Source: Adiantum capillus-veneris
Taxonomy: Eukaryota > Streptophyta > Polypodiopsida > Polypodiales > Pteridaceae
Direction of reading: 5' to 3'
Assembly (NCBI GenBank): GCA_014529385.2
Contig: CM043963.1
Coordinates: 5,989,501-6,053,500, forward strand
Length of the DNA: 64,000 nucleotides
Of this stretch, positions 11,998 through 24,099 are shown one piece after another (the first letter of the stretch is position 1; each line of letters starts with the position of its first letter). A model generated the notes under the pieces. That model searched no databases, had not been told where the DNA came from, and was given only the letters and a program-made list of their open reading frames with translations. The translations under genes were made by a program, and so were the position numbers.

Positions 11998-12816
11998 TTA
12001 TAAGGTTGGTTCTCCTATGATTGCATAAGATCTGGCTCCTCTTGCCCTTCCTCTACCTCGTCTTCCATTTCTACCTCCTCTTAGATTATCTCCTTGATTT
12101 TGAGGAATGGTTCTAGCAGTAGTTTGAGGGTTTTGATCTTCAGGACAGTTATTTCTATAGTGCCCAGTTGATTGCATCCATAGCACCTAACGGTTGGGGA
12201 GGTTTGCTCCAAGTTCACTACTGCGGCTAGTCCACGTTGTTGGTATCCTTGGTTGAAAGTTCCCTTGGCTCTTCCCCTAAATTTCCTTATGGAGTTGGTT
12301 CCTTCAGCTACAAGAGGCTTATCCCTGAGAAGGGCATCCTGTATTGATGTAGGCCTCATGGCTTCGAGACGTGTACTCAGGGGTTTGTTGAGGCCTTAAA
12401 AGAAACAGGCAATTTGTTGCTCCATGGTCATCTGGGGAGCATAGCGTTGTAAAGACACAAACTTGGTGTAGTACTCCTCTAATGAAATTCCTATCTGGCA
12501 TAGACAAAAGAACTCGTTCATTTTGATAGCCTGATGTGCAGGAGGGAGATAGCGGTCTTTGATTGTCTGCTTTATTTTCTGCCAAGACAAACTACTCGTG
12601 GGATTATCTCTGCAGTGTTGCTTCCACCAAAGTTTGGCATCTCCGCTGAGATGGAATATACCCAACATTGTTTGGTTTTCCTGAGCAGCTCCTTCAGTTT
12701 TAAAATAGTCGCCCATAGCATCTAACCATGCTTCGGCATCTCGCTCTAAATTGGGTCCCTCTCCCTTGAAAGTAGGGAGTTGAACTTTCTTTAGTAGTAA
12801 TTTTTTCTCTTGAGCA
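11998..12816 (-). pseudogene. gag: Element N: gag with zinc knuckle
   Basis: Capsid/nucleocapsid protein of an LTR retrotransposon. On the minus strand it runs VQLPTFKGEGPNLERDAEAW, then FHLSGDAKLWWKQHC, then IKDRYLPPAHQAIKMNEF and EEYYTKFVSLQRYAP, the pattern of the Retrotrans_gag domain. A nucleocapsid part follows with C-Y-G-C-N-Q-L-G-H-Y-R-N-N-C (CCHC) split by a frameshift, and an Arg/Gly tail RNGRRGRGRARGARS that would bind RNA. One in-frame stop lies near 12395. The upstream start is not clear; coding similarity begins near 12816. No protease or pol follows. Confidence 0.85.
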
Positions 12817-13046
12817 ACAGTGTAAAGGCTATTTATACGAGTATTTCCCTTATATTAATTTAGTGAAATTTATTACCAAATGAAATCTCTCTTATTTGTG
12901 ATTTTAACTTATCTGCACACAAGATGACGACAATTGTCAAGCCATAAACAAAACTACTTATAGCATACCCATGAGAACCATAGTATGTACAAGAGTTAAT
13001 ATAATCCATGAAGGTCCTACTATGTACAAGGGTGATGATAATCCTA

Positions 13047-13508
13047 TACTAGAATCTTGTGGACTTTGGGTGGATCACTTATAGGATCAAAATATACATC
13101 TTTTGGTCCACTAAAACTAGGGCCTACACCTATGGGTCTAATTCTACTTGGATAGATTACTTTAGACACTTGATCAAACACCCACTGATTTTGTGATATT
13201 TGGACATCACCTATTACAAGGGTTTTCTCTGGATTCTCTGTTTCAATGAAAAAGTATACTTCAATCACTTGAAGATCTTTGGTCCATTTGAGTCTCTTTA
13301 TATTTAGTTCTAAACCTTCTAACTCTCCTGCATCGATGAAGAAAATTCCACCGCATCCTGACCAGCTGATCCTCCAAGTGGAAGGAGAAATTCTCTTATC
13401 TAGCCATTTCGTCACGCTTTGTCGCATTGAATAGTGTCGGAATAGGCAAGCTCTCATAAACCTAGTGTTAAAATCCATGGATTTGCAGTAGGTCTGATGG
13501 AAATCTTC
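13047..13508 (-). CDS. Element N: unknown ORF between primer site and gag (possible exon 2)
   Basis: 154 codons without a stop, in a region where stops are otherwise frequent. Features include SPSTWRISWSGCGGIFFIDA, LKWTKDLQVIEVYFF and IRPIGVGPSFSGPKDVYFD. I recognise no family. It starts right after TTATCCCCATCTTTGCAG on the minus strand, a good splice acceptor, in phase 0. It ends in TAG at 13046-13044, overlapping a possible donor GTATAG. The phase matches the donor of the LTR exon at 14974-14813, so the two could encode one 208-residue N-terminal extension. Alternatives: a captured host fragment or an ORF upstream of gag as in some Tat/Ogre-like elements. Confidence 0.4.
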
Positions 13509-13652
13509 CTGCAAAGATGGGGATAATTCTCTCTCTTTCTTTCCTCCCTCTTTTCAATTTAAATATGTCTTTAATTTGAATTTGTCAGAGATCACTTATT
13601 TCCACGTAATACCTTAAGCTTTTCTCTAGCTCCAAGACTTTAATTAACACAC

Positions 13653-13664
13653 GCTCTAATACCA
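13653..13664 (-). other. Element N: primer-binding site (initiator tRNA-Met)
   Basis: Minus strand TGGTATTAGAGC, two bases after the LTR end CTCACA. It matches the common plant site TGGTATCAGAGC, complementary to the 3' end of initiator tRNA-Met, at 11 of 12 bases. This fixes the element's orientation. Confidence 0.85.
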
Positions 13665-14812
13665 CTTGTGAGATCCCCGACCCGCGAATACCAACATCGG
13701 GATGGGATCCTTGATTGGTCTCTAGGTCTACTAAAGTCAGAGTCCTTATACAAGAAAAATTATAGGGAATTCACCCTTACCATTGATAATGGTTTAGGTT
13801 TATAGCCCTACAAGGACACCTAGTCCTGTCTTGCAGCGGACATGGGACAATGTATTAAAAGTCCAAACAACTATTTCGGCCCTATAACTTCCACAAATTG
13901 GGCTAAGGTATCTTCAACCAACGCTTTCTTCCCCCTAGCATACGTGACGGCACAGCCGCTGGTGGACTCCTTTTCCAATTGAAGATGTTTTCCAAACATA
14001 TTTTTTTTAGTGCGTAGGGATGGATAGTTACCTGACTAATCAGTCCACCCGTCCATGATTGAGAACCTTACTCAATCCCCACTTACCACCCCACACTCAC
14101 ACATAATTCTTTTGTTATTTAATTACTACCACATTCTTATCACAATTAAAATAATAATTCCGTTTATTCTTCATAACATGATTTTATTAAAACAGCCCTT
14201 GAAAACAGTATTGAAAACATTCTTTTAGCAAACATACATCTATAAACTTAAGACGGGGTACTGTCAATCAAAACATTGTCCATAATAACCATGACCAGTA
14301 CTCTTCTTGTCTCAAGACCACCTAAATGTGAAAAAACGGCACCTATTCTTATTCATAATCCCGAGTGGATAAACCCCCACCCAAGGTTCCGGGTGCCCAT
14401 ACACCAAACCAGTTGCCCATACAACCGGGCATCTCCCCTAGGATAACAAAAAGGGTATCCTAACTTATGTAGAAACATCAAGACATGACACGGAGTAGAA
14501 ACTCAACGTTCATGGGGGTAACCGACTTATCCGTGGCTGGAAAGCCATCATTATCATCAATTTATACCAAGGAGTTGGAGGTGTCCTGAGACAAGCTGTC
14601 TTAACGATGATCAATCATATCTTTCCTAATTCAACCAGTTTTAACTCAAACAATTCTTTCCTACTTTATAAACAAATGCATGTTGAAAGTTACCTTCCAT
14701 TTTTGTTCAATTATTCCTTTTTTGATTCATACTCACCCCTTTAGTAGGCAATGCTAACTTATAAAATAACTTTAAACTATTTAAAGACTTGATTACATAA
14801 TAGAAAACCCAC

Positions 14813-14974
14813 CTGGGATTGATTGGCCATCTGTTGGTGCACTGGCGCGTGAAGACTCTCCTCCATAGGCTTACTAGTAGTCCCGGCTTCGTCGTCATGC
14901 GATGCTCTAGTTTGCTTTGGAGCTATGTCCTCATCATCAGATGTAGGATTTGCTCGGGTCCTTTTAAGTGCCAT
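14813..14974 (-). CDS. Element N: candidate coding exon inside the LTR
   Basis: 54 codons from ATG to a strong splice donor (CAG/GTGGGT). The peptide begins MALKRTRANPTSDDEDIAPK and repeats the pattern (KQTRASHDDEAG), a basic KRTRA patch followed by an acidic patch, like a nuclear-localisation type N-terminus. The homologous peptide in the left LTR is conserved in frame except for a lost ATG and one stop. Splicing from 14812 to 13509 would remove the LTR end and the primer site and join in phase 0 to the ORF at 13508. Coding status is inference from frame, splice signals and composition. Confidence 0.4.
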
Positions 14975-15218
14975 AACTTATTATCCTTATAAAAAGGACA
15001 TCTAATTATTAGGTGAATTATTTGAAATCTAGACTTAACCTTTGTATTCAACCGTAACCCATTCAAGGTTACCGTTGAAGTATTTGCTTGGGTCCTTTTA
15101 AGTGCCATAACTTATTATCTTTATAAAAAGGACGTCTAATTATTAGGTGAATTATTTGAAATCTAAACTTAACCTTTGTATTCAGCTGTAACCCATTCAA
15201 GGTTAAATTTATAGTCTT
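14951..15218. repeat. 134 bp tandem duplication private to the right LTR of N
   Basis: TGCTCGGGTCCTTTTAAGTG at 14951 recurs as TGCTTGGGTCCTTTTAAGTG at 15085, with the following TTATAAAAAGGAC and AACCTTTGTATTCA also duplicated. The left LTR has a single copy (about 8448-8575), so it probably arose after insertion. Confidence 0.8.
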
Positions 15219-15639
15219 AATGGGTAAATTCTTGATCTAGTAATTTTTTATTTGTCTATATAGGCATTATAATTTTTTCCACCGCTTCCCTAAGGGTTTT
15301 CTAAGCTCTCCTAATTTTCTTATAATTGTCTATATCTTTTTCCTAATTTTCCCATCGACTTTTAAGCTTAGAATCTACTTATTTTGTGCTTAATATTTAT
15401 TCTATTTATTTTATCTTAAAGATTTCATTTCCTCATCTTGATAACATAGGTTTATACTTACTATAACTTTCCTAAAAACGTTTGACCACAAAGTCTATTT
15501 ATTTTAATTAATCATTTGCTAAAAATAGCACTTTTGGTCAATTATAATTTTGTAACCTCACTAATTAACTATGGTATAATTACCACAAGTAGATAAGGAT
15601 ATTTTTTATCTTTGATAATTATCTTATTATTTTCCAACT

Positions 15640-17030
15640 TAATTATATAAATTTCAGCTTCAACTTTCATCTAAAACTAGGATAATTTGACTTAAATAGA
15701 TATTACAACTACCTTTCTAACCTTGACATATTTATCACGGCCTCTTTATTATGTAAGCTAACTATCATAGATAGAATGTAATCATATAACATGATTTACT
15801 AATTTTCACCTTGAAATTTCAACCAGAATTAGTATATTTTGACCTAGATAAATATCTATACTAAGTTTCTAACCTTGACATAACTATCATGGCCTTTTCA
15901 TCACGTAATCTAGCTTTTCTAAATAGCATATAATCATATAGCATGATTTAGTAATTTCCCTTACTAATTTTCTAACCTTGACGTAATTATCATGGCCTCT
16001 TTATCCTATAATCTAGCTCTGATAAATAGCATGGAATCATAGCACATGATTTACTAATTTCTTCTTTTAATTTACCCTCAATAATAGTGGGTTTCTACTA
16101 GGATAATTATTTAAAATAGCTATCTATGACTAAGATAATTATAACGGATTTACTAAGATATAATTAACCTTTTATAATTATCTTAAAGCATTTTGAATCA
16201 TTTTTATTTTTTTCCCTTTTTAATTTGTCCTAAAAATAGTGTAATTTTGCTAAGATAATTACGTAAACTAATTATCTGATATTAACATAATTATCACGGG
16301 TTTTCTAAGATATGATTAATCTCTGATAATTATCCTAGAGCATTTTGAATCAATTTTCTATTTTCCCTCTTTTAATTTATCCTAAAAACAATGTAATTCT
16401 ATTAAGATAATTAGGTAAAGTAATTATCTGAGATTAACATAATTTTCACAAGTTTCCTACAATGTAATTCACCTCTGATAAATAAGTCAAAGCATTTTGA
16501 ATCAATTTAATATTTTTCCCCTTTTAATTTGTCCTAAAACGAGTGTAATTTTCCTAAAATAATTAGGTAAACTAATTATCTGAAAATAACATAATTATCA
16601 CGGATTTTTGAAAATGTAATTGGCCTCTGATAGATAAATCAAAGCATTTTGAATCAATTTGGTAATTTCCCCGTTTTAATTTTTCCTTAAAACAGAGTAA
16701 TTTTGCTAAAATAATTAGGTAAATTAATTATCTAAGAATAAAATAATTATCACAAGTTGCGTAACATGTAGTTAGCCTCTGACTAATAACCCAAAGCATC
16801 TTGAATCAATTTGCTAATTTCTCCCTTTTAATTTGTCCTAAAAATAGTGTAAGTCTACTAAAATAATTAGGTAAAATAATTGTCTGAGTTTGACATAATT
16901 ATCACGAGTTTTCTAACATATGATTAACCTCTGATAAATAACTCAAACTGTTTTGAATCAATTTACTAATTTTTTCCTTTTAATTTGTCCTTAAAAACAG
17001 AGTATTTTTGCCTAATTAATTATGAAAACT
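15640..17030. repeat. Tandem array of about 152 bp units in right LTR of N
   Basis: Counterpart of 9000-10560. Unit starts recur near 16221, 16374, 16526, 16678, 16831 and 16981 (spacing 150-153 bp). One unit near 15960 is shortened. GATAATTATC-type palindromes recur through the array. Confidence 0.8.
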
Positions 17031-17450
17031 ACTCAAAAAGTTATAAGATAATTTTCCTAGCTGAATGACTATCTAATGCAACTCTGATAATTATCTCAAC
17101 TTAATCTAAACTTAATTAATATATTTCCCATTAATTTATGATTAATCTGGATAATTTCAGTTTTAATATGATAGGATAATTAATTAGCTTAATATTCCCA
17201 AGCTTTAATTACAACAATCAGCAATGAATATTTAATTAAGAGACGATTTATGAGTAACATAGGCCTAATCTTTAATTTATTAAGAAAATAGATTAATCTA
17301 GCCTTGCTAATTAAGATTGATTAGGTTAATTACCGTTTAATTTAATCAACTAGAGCTTAATCTCTAGTGATTTCTGCGTAGCGGTCTCTCTAGATGAGAG
17401 AGAGAGTGTCAAGGCTCCGCGTCTGTCTGAAATTGTGAAGCAAGGGACAT

Positions 17451-17457
17451 CTTTATA
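17451..17457 (-). promoter_or_regulatory. Element N: LTR TATA box
   Basis: Minus strand CCTATAAAGATG, about 360 bp into the LTR, followed by TC/CT-rich sequence typical of a transcript start. The left LTR has CTATAAATATG at the same place (10675-10668). A start near 17425 would make the 152 bp array part of a long transcribed leader. Confidence 0.5.
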
Positions 17458-17818
17458 GGTTTCTGGGCACTCACAGGCTGGAAAATGGCAGTAACTTGCA
17501 TCGCAAGCAACCCTACAGGTCAAAAAACGTCCCCTGCTGCTAAATCTAGTATGGGAGAGTTCATCATTACCCCACACAGCCCCCCTCAGCTTCTAGAATT
17601 CCTAGTGTAACCTTTCAAGACCCGTAACTTTTCCAGATTTTATCGAAATCTGATTCTGAAAATTTCTAGCCCAGGGTTTGCTTTGCTTAAGATTTCAAAA
17701 ATACCAATATTTTCCATGGTCGGACATTTCTACATTGCTTTTTCAATAATCATATCATTTGAATTAAGCTTTATATTATAATCTTTAAGGTTTTAGAAAC
17801 TGGAAACCTTACATAAAG

Positions 17819-18868
17819 CAAGCTTGGTACCAAGAAGGAAAATAGGACACTTGTCAAGCTTCTTTGCATGTTGCCCTCATGGTGTACCTAAAGCCTATTG
17901 GTTGGTCCAAGGGGTCCAATGATAAATTAGTTAATTTAATTAATTATTTTTGCATTTATCAAGTCCCTCTCTCAAAGGGGAAAGGGGGACACTTGCCCCA
18001 AGCCTACCCTTGTTGCTTGATATACCTCTTACATGTGATAAGCTAGGCTTGGAGGGGTCCAATGATCTTCAAGCATGAGCTACAAGGGGGGTCAATGAAA
18101 ACAAGAAGGGGGGTTTCTTGGGGGGTATACTCTCCCACACACACTCAGACACACTCTCATTGTGTAAAGTTCAAAGTGTAAAGTTCAAAGTGCAAAGTGC
18201 AAGAGCTCCATCTCCTTCTCCAAGCTAGTAGAGAAGATGAGAGCCTACGCCAACACTCTTGGATATGGAATGCAAATCAAAGCAAGAGCCATGCTTCAAT
18301 AATTAACATTGTTGTCTTGTCCATCTTCATTACTATCATGCTATTATGTATGCTAGAAAGAAGAGTGATGATAATTGAGGAACTATTTCTTTCTCCTATG
18401 AATGTTTCTTCTTCCTCTTCCCTACACTCAATCCCAACTAGCTCTCTCCACCTTTGAAAGTGTTTGAGAACTTGGGACTTAGGCTTGGGATAGTTAATTA
18501 TTTTTACAAAGTCTATGGTATGCTTGTGATGCATGAAGACTCTCCATATTCATTGCATCACCTAGGTCACAAGGAACACAAATATTGTATTGTACCAAGT
18601 CTCTCTTGATGGGAGAATCTATTATACAAAAGCCTACTGGAAGGGGGACCGCGGCTCCACATAAATCTGGTCCTCAACTGCTGTCAAGTTATCTAAACTC
18701 TCTCTCTTGCAAAAGTATTGTTCATCCCAAGTTAACTAAGTACTATCATTATGTTGCTACTCTCAATCAAGTTCACTCTCTATGCTCTCAAAGTAGTCTT
18801 ACAAAAAATGTTTTCTCTAATTCTCTTAATTCTGCTATTCTCAAAGTTCATAGGTCATTTCCATTATA
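17819..18868 (+). repeat. 3' LTR of element A, second part
   Basis: Resumes CAAGCTTGGTACCAAGAAGG after the TAAAG copy and matches 3364-4317, then extends about 88 bp further to CCATTATA. The end is supported by GATCT following it and by a separate copy of this end at 20308-20356. Confidence 0.85.
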
Positions 18869-18873
18869 GATCT

Positions 18874-20076
<1,203 letters not shown>

Positions 20077-20307
20077 GAGCATTGGCGGCGGCGAGGCGGT
20101 TGAGCGCGGCAACGGCAGCTACCTCTTCTTTTCCACACAGAATCCTTCACGAAGGCAAGCATAGAGCGGCGAGTGACACACCATTTTCCCCTTTGCGCTT
20201 ACTAGGATAGTTTGGTTGTGTGCTTACAGTCACTCGTGGCTTGCATATAGTGTTTGGCAAGTCCCCAGCCTTTGACACGTGCGATAGAAGCACACAAAAA
20301 TTCTCAC

Positions 20308-20356
20308 TCTAATTATCTCAATTTCGTTATTTTCAAAGTTCACAGGCCATTTCCAT
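20308..20356 (+). repeat. Detached fragment of element A LTR end
   Basis: ACTCTAATTATCTCAATTTC through TTTCAAAGTTCACAGGCCAT and TTCCATTACA resembles 18818-18868. It preserves the canonical CA end that is mutated in element A. Confidence 0.6.
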
Positions 20357-21369
20357 TACACACACACCGACACTTTTTCCCAGTGAAGAGAATAGAAGAA
20401 GAGATGGGGAGATGCAATTGAAGATTTCTTCTTTTCCAACAAGTGATTGACTATGCTGGAGCTTACACTAGAAGGCTCTCTTAGAGCTCTGTCCCCTTCT
20501 CTTTCCTGTTCGCACCATAAAAAAGAAGCAGTTTACAAAAATTGAAATATCTTTCAAATGGTGCCGAATTAACCATGTTTTCCTTCAGAGTTGATGGGCT
20601 GTTTAAACTAAAATGCATTTTGCAAAACTTTTACGGAATAGGACTTTTTGGTTGTCCTCATGCAAAAAATTTGAGCTACACATCCACTTTCTTTTCCTAT
20701 CACAAACCACATGTCCTTTACTCCTCCACTTTCTCTTCATTTTCTAAGAGTTTTTTCACACGAATAACCTTCTTTAAAGCATCAAATCTCTACCTTGATC
20801 CACATAGCCACATAAATCATACACATCATGAACTCTTCCATTGGCACTGGATCATTAAATATGCTTTGACATCCAAGCACGCAACTATAAGCACCTTTGA
20901 TACTTCTTTTCACTCTTTCTGGCATCGACACCTTTTGGTTGCACCATCATCGCCCAACCCCTTTGTTGAACATTCATGTTCAATCACAAAAATGCTTTAT
21001 TCTTCTATCAACTACAAAAATTTGCAGACAATGTTAGTAAAACAAAAACCACTACCATATAAACAAGGCCCTATGTTCTGCCTGCTGCTAACAAAACTCA
21101 AGGGCAGAAAACATGATTGGGTGGACACCAAAGCTGTGTCCAGGACATCACTATTTGGCAAATTAATAGCTGTAATATTTTTGACAAAGATAGAAGAACC
21201 CAAGGCATGTGATATATCATTCAATAGCTCTTGAAGAGGAGAATCTAAAAAGCTATTTGGCACCAAATTTAGAATTAATTTGCAAAAAGTTTACCGCGTG
21301 CCACGTCTAATAGTGCAACTATTCAAAACTAGTAATCAACCCATAAAAGTGTATCACCTAGTCATGCTT
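20357..21369. other. Unassigned region beside gag-like remnant
   Basis: A long + strand open frame (20542-21234) has low-complexity, Ser/His/Phe-rich translation and is probably antisense. No domain is recognised on either strand. Confidence 0.25.
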
Positions 21370-23317
21370 TCACCCCAAGTGGATTGTCGATCCCACCCCC
21401 TGCATAGTTTGACCTCCTGGATCAAAAGTCCAGCCACCTACTGCATCACACAAATAACCATCAACACCTCCTCCATCAAATAGGACAATCTGGTCCACAC
21501 TCTTTACTTGCAATAGCTTACCATGGTGCTTCTCCCAACCATCAACCTGCTTTCTCCAAGTACCTTCAATCACAACCTCCTCCTCTAAATCAACACATGA
21601 AACAACTGAGCCTGACCCTCCCTCCCAACCATATAAAGTGAGGCTCCCCGTACAAGAAAACTCCTCCAAATAGCACTGCGGTTAATCCAAGAAATCCTTC
21701 ACATCGACCTCTATTGGCTCATCCATAGCACCATGCACATCCACTAGCAGAATCTCTTCTTTTGTAGAGTGTAACCTTCGCATCACCTGTATCCTTCTCA
21801 AAGCTCTATCCACAAGAACTTTCATACCTTCATTCACGGCATCCTCCACATCATCAAATCCCCAATCACACTCACTTTCACGACATACTTGATCCAAAAA
21901 GCATGTATCCCTAGCACTACCATGGAAATCTGTAGGAACCTCTAGTTACTCCTCCCTTTGGTCCGCATCCCACACATAAAAAATATGTCCAATCCCTTTG
22001 ATTTCCTCCTTATCATCATCCTCTTATTGATTTGGTAGGAAAATGTGGCTATCCATAAGTGGAGCCTTGCCCTTCACTACATAACTTTGAACGATTTGCA
22101 CCGCAAAAACACTTGTCATCACCACTTCCATCAGCATGGTCACCAATATAGCATTGCATGCCCTCTTTGACAACACATCCTCTTCGACAAGCTTTGGTGC
22201 TCCAACCTGCTCTTCTTTCACATTGGCTATCACCATATCATTAGACAAATAAGAAGGTAGCCTTACCCTTATCGGTATGGGATTATCAAACTCAGTCTCA
22301 TCACCATACGATGTGGACTCATCTGCTCTATCTTCCTTACTCGTTTCCCCGAAACTCGAGCTTGTATCCTCACCTTCATCAACACCATAAAATGACTTTG
22401 TATATCTACACCTTCATCCGCTTCTTCTCCACAAAAACTTGACCATCCTCTTAACTTTGCACACTCTCTCTGTCTATTTTCAAGTACTCGGCATCTGCGA
22501 CTTGACTGCACTCTACTACCTTTTCATGCAATCTTTCCACAAGAATAGGGTTTACCTCTTCAAGCTTTTCTTGGCACTTGACATTGTCTATCTCTTTGGT
22601 ACAAAGGTTCTCTTTGATAAGAGGCTTATCTTCATTGACAAGATCATCCAGCATCAGCACGTGCATGGGCACACCATAAACTGGAAGCCTCCAAGGAACA
22701 TTATTGACCATTGGACATACCTCAACCAATTTTCCCTTTGATTGGACCATAGAATACTCCGCTACTGCTGCAACAAACATATAATCTGCAGGCTCCAACA
22801 ATACTAGCTCTAGCTTTCGCTTCACTTTCTTGCTCTTCATTTTCGCCAAATAGACCATATCATCATAAGTATGCGCACTGAATTCCATCTTTTCTCTAAT
22901 CTTGCGATTCATGCACTCAAGAAACTTTGACAACTTCAGGTATTGAATGCTTTTGGCCTCAGTAGAAACCTTTAACTGCTTCCAACATGCTTCAAATTGC
23001 TCAAGAAAAGTGGAAAAGTCTTTACTGACATTTTGGCGTACCACCCTCAGCTTTGCACCAGCCTCCTTCGGAGTAACCACCCTTATTAACCGCTTTAGAA
23101 ATTGACCTTGAAGCTCCTGCTACAAACCTCGATCACAGCTCTTCAAACCATCGTACCAAATCTTGGCATGTATGCACATCAGTAGGCGACATTGTCTGCA
23201 ATTTCTAAGGAGTATCCGGTTGCTCCTATTTGAAGGCAGAGTGGTGGTTTTGGAGCTGTTGAAGTGCATATTTTGAAGAGCAGCTATAGTGAAAGATAGC
23301 TTCGATGCGTTTTCCAA
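21370..23317 (-). pseudogene. Gag-like ORF with long C-terminal extension
   Basis: About 650 codons on the minus strand in two frames. The first part (23317-22451) reads HAKIWYDGLKSC, LQGQFLKRLIRVVTPKEAG, DFSTFLEQFEACWKQL and YLKLSKFLECMNRKIREKM, resembling a retrotransposon gag capsid, with one TAG near 23118. A frame change near 22450 leads to a second open stretch (22248-21370, three stops) that is acidic and ends in Gly/Asp-rich sequence (LFDGGGVDGYLCD). No zinc knuckle or pol is seen. Probably a non-autonomous element or the 5' end of a truncated one; the extension is unrecognised. Confidence 0.45.
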
Positions 23318-23575
23318 TTTTCAATGGGGTGGAAGATGTGAAAAGCTAATGGATTTTTCCAAGCATTGTGTGTCATTTGAGACAATCTTAGGACGTCCTT
23401 TCACGAGGGAAGCAAAATTGCATGATTGGTTTTATAACTAAGTGTATTTATATCTCCAAGACTCTATCATTTGAGTTGATCTTATAACCGATCGAGCACA
23501 TACTCTAGGGAGAAATTCATAATTGAACATTGATATGAAACCACAATTCTTTTAGCCCCATTGTAGTATTGATAC
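23318..23575. other. Unassigned spacer
   Basis: No coding or structural signal recognised between the gag-like remnant and the next open frame. Confidence 0.3.
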
Positions 23576-23902
23576 ATGTGTAAAAAGGAGATAATAGGGG
23601 AAGATTCCCCTTATATGGATATTCTACTTGGAATAGATGAGTTTGACAACATGGACTGGCTCCACCTAGTGGCAACCATAGAAACTTGGGTAAATAAAGG
23701 CACAACTTGGGTAACACTTGAGGGGAACAAAGTGCCACAACTCGCACCTTTACATATGATAGGAGCAATACCTATAGCTTCTCATGACATGCTAGATGTT
23801 GGCTTCACCAACATTGAAACAAGTAGTGTCTCAATAGGCTGTAGACCACATGGTTCAGAGTCTAAATTATCAATTGAAATTGACTATGAGCTCAATGAAT
23901 AA
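23576..23902 (+). CDS. Unrecognised open frame
   Basis: 108 codons with reasonable composition (ILLGIDEFDNMDWLHLVATI, WVTLEGNKVPQLAPLHMIG), continuing past a TAA at 23900 as acidic, Asn-rich sequence to about 24045. It opposes the minus-strand protease at 24476-24100. It could be a fragment of a retroelement ORF or chance. I cannot assign a function. Confidence 0.25.
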   Translation: MCKKEIIGEDSPYMDILLGIDEFDNMDWLHLVATIETWVNKGTTWVTLEGNKVPQLAPLHMIGAIPIASHDMLDVGFTNIETSSVSIGCRPHGSESKLSIEIDYELNE

Positions 23903-24099
23903 TTTGAGTTGAATATTGGCACAAATATGGACACAAACCATTTGGAGCCCAATAGTACCCTATGTGACAATCTAGACCGAAGAGAAGAGGATGCAAGTAG
24001 CAACCCATCCAATGATTATGCACTAGAGACAACTTGTAATAAAACATAGATAATAGAGTAAAAGATTAAAGAGGCAAAAATATTGAATGAATGTACGTG

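Larger units (their letters stand above)
7154..17813 (-). mobile_element. Element N: gag-only LTR retrotransposon with about 4 kb LTRs
   Basis: On the minus strand it reads TGTAAGG...CTCACA for each LTR, with initiator-tRNA-Met primer site at 13664-13653 and gag at 12816-11998, and no reverse transcriptase or integrase. Flanks TAAGG (7149-7153) and TAAAG (17814-17818) are the 5 bp duplication inside element A's LTR. The uninterrupted site in A's 5' LTR confirms the junctions. LTRs are about 4.0 and 4.15 kb, the internal part about 2.5 kb. This fits the large non-autonomous classes called LARD or TR-GAG. It must have relied on enzymes of another element. Confidence 0.85.
13667..17813 (-). repeat. 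Element N: 5' LTR (right copy)
   Basis: 4147 bp, TGTAAGG...CTCACA on the minus strand. It holds a TATA box (17457-17451), the AT-rich tandem array, a 134 bp duplication and a small ORF (14974-14813). It is next to the primer site, so this copy would drive transcription. Confidence 0.88.
2851..18868 (+). mobile_element. Element A: Ty3/gypsy LTR retrotransposon with nested insertion
   Basis: Bounded by GATCT at 2846-2850 and 18869-18873. The 5' LTR starts TGTAATATCTAACC; the 3' LTR starts TGTCATAAAATATAATATC at 6696 and resumes after the nested element, ending CCATTATA at 18868 (probably CCATTACA mutated). The internal region is only about 2.4 kb: gag is almost gone, protease is partial, RT and RNase H are broken, and integrase stops after its zinc finger. 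The RT motif FFDDIIIYS is chromovirus-like. Element N (7154-17813) sits inside the 3' LTR, so A inserted first. Confidence 0.8.

Noticed and set aside
20542-21234. 230-codon + strand open frame
   Set aside because: Low-complexity composition and no motif; probably a chance antisense frame.
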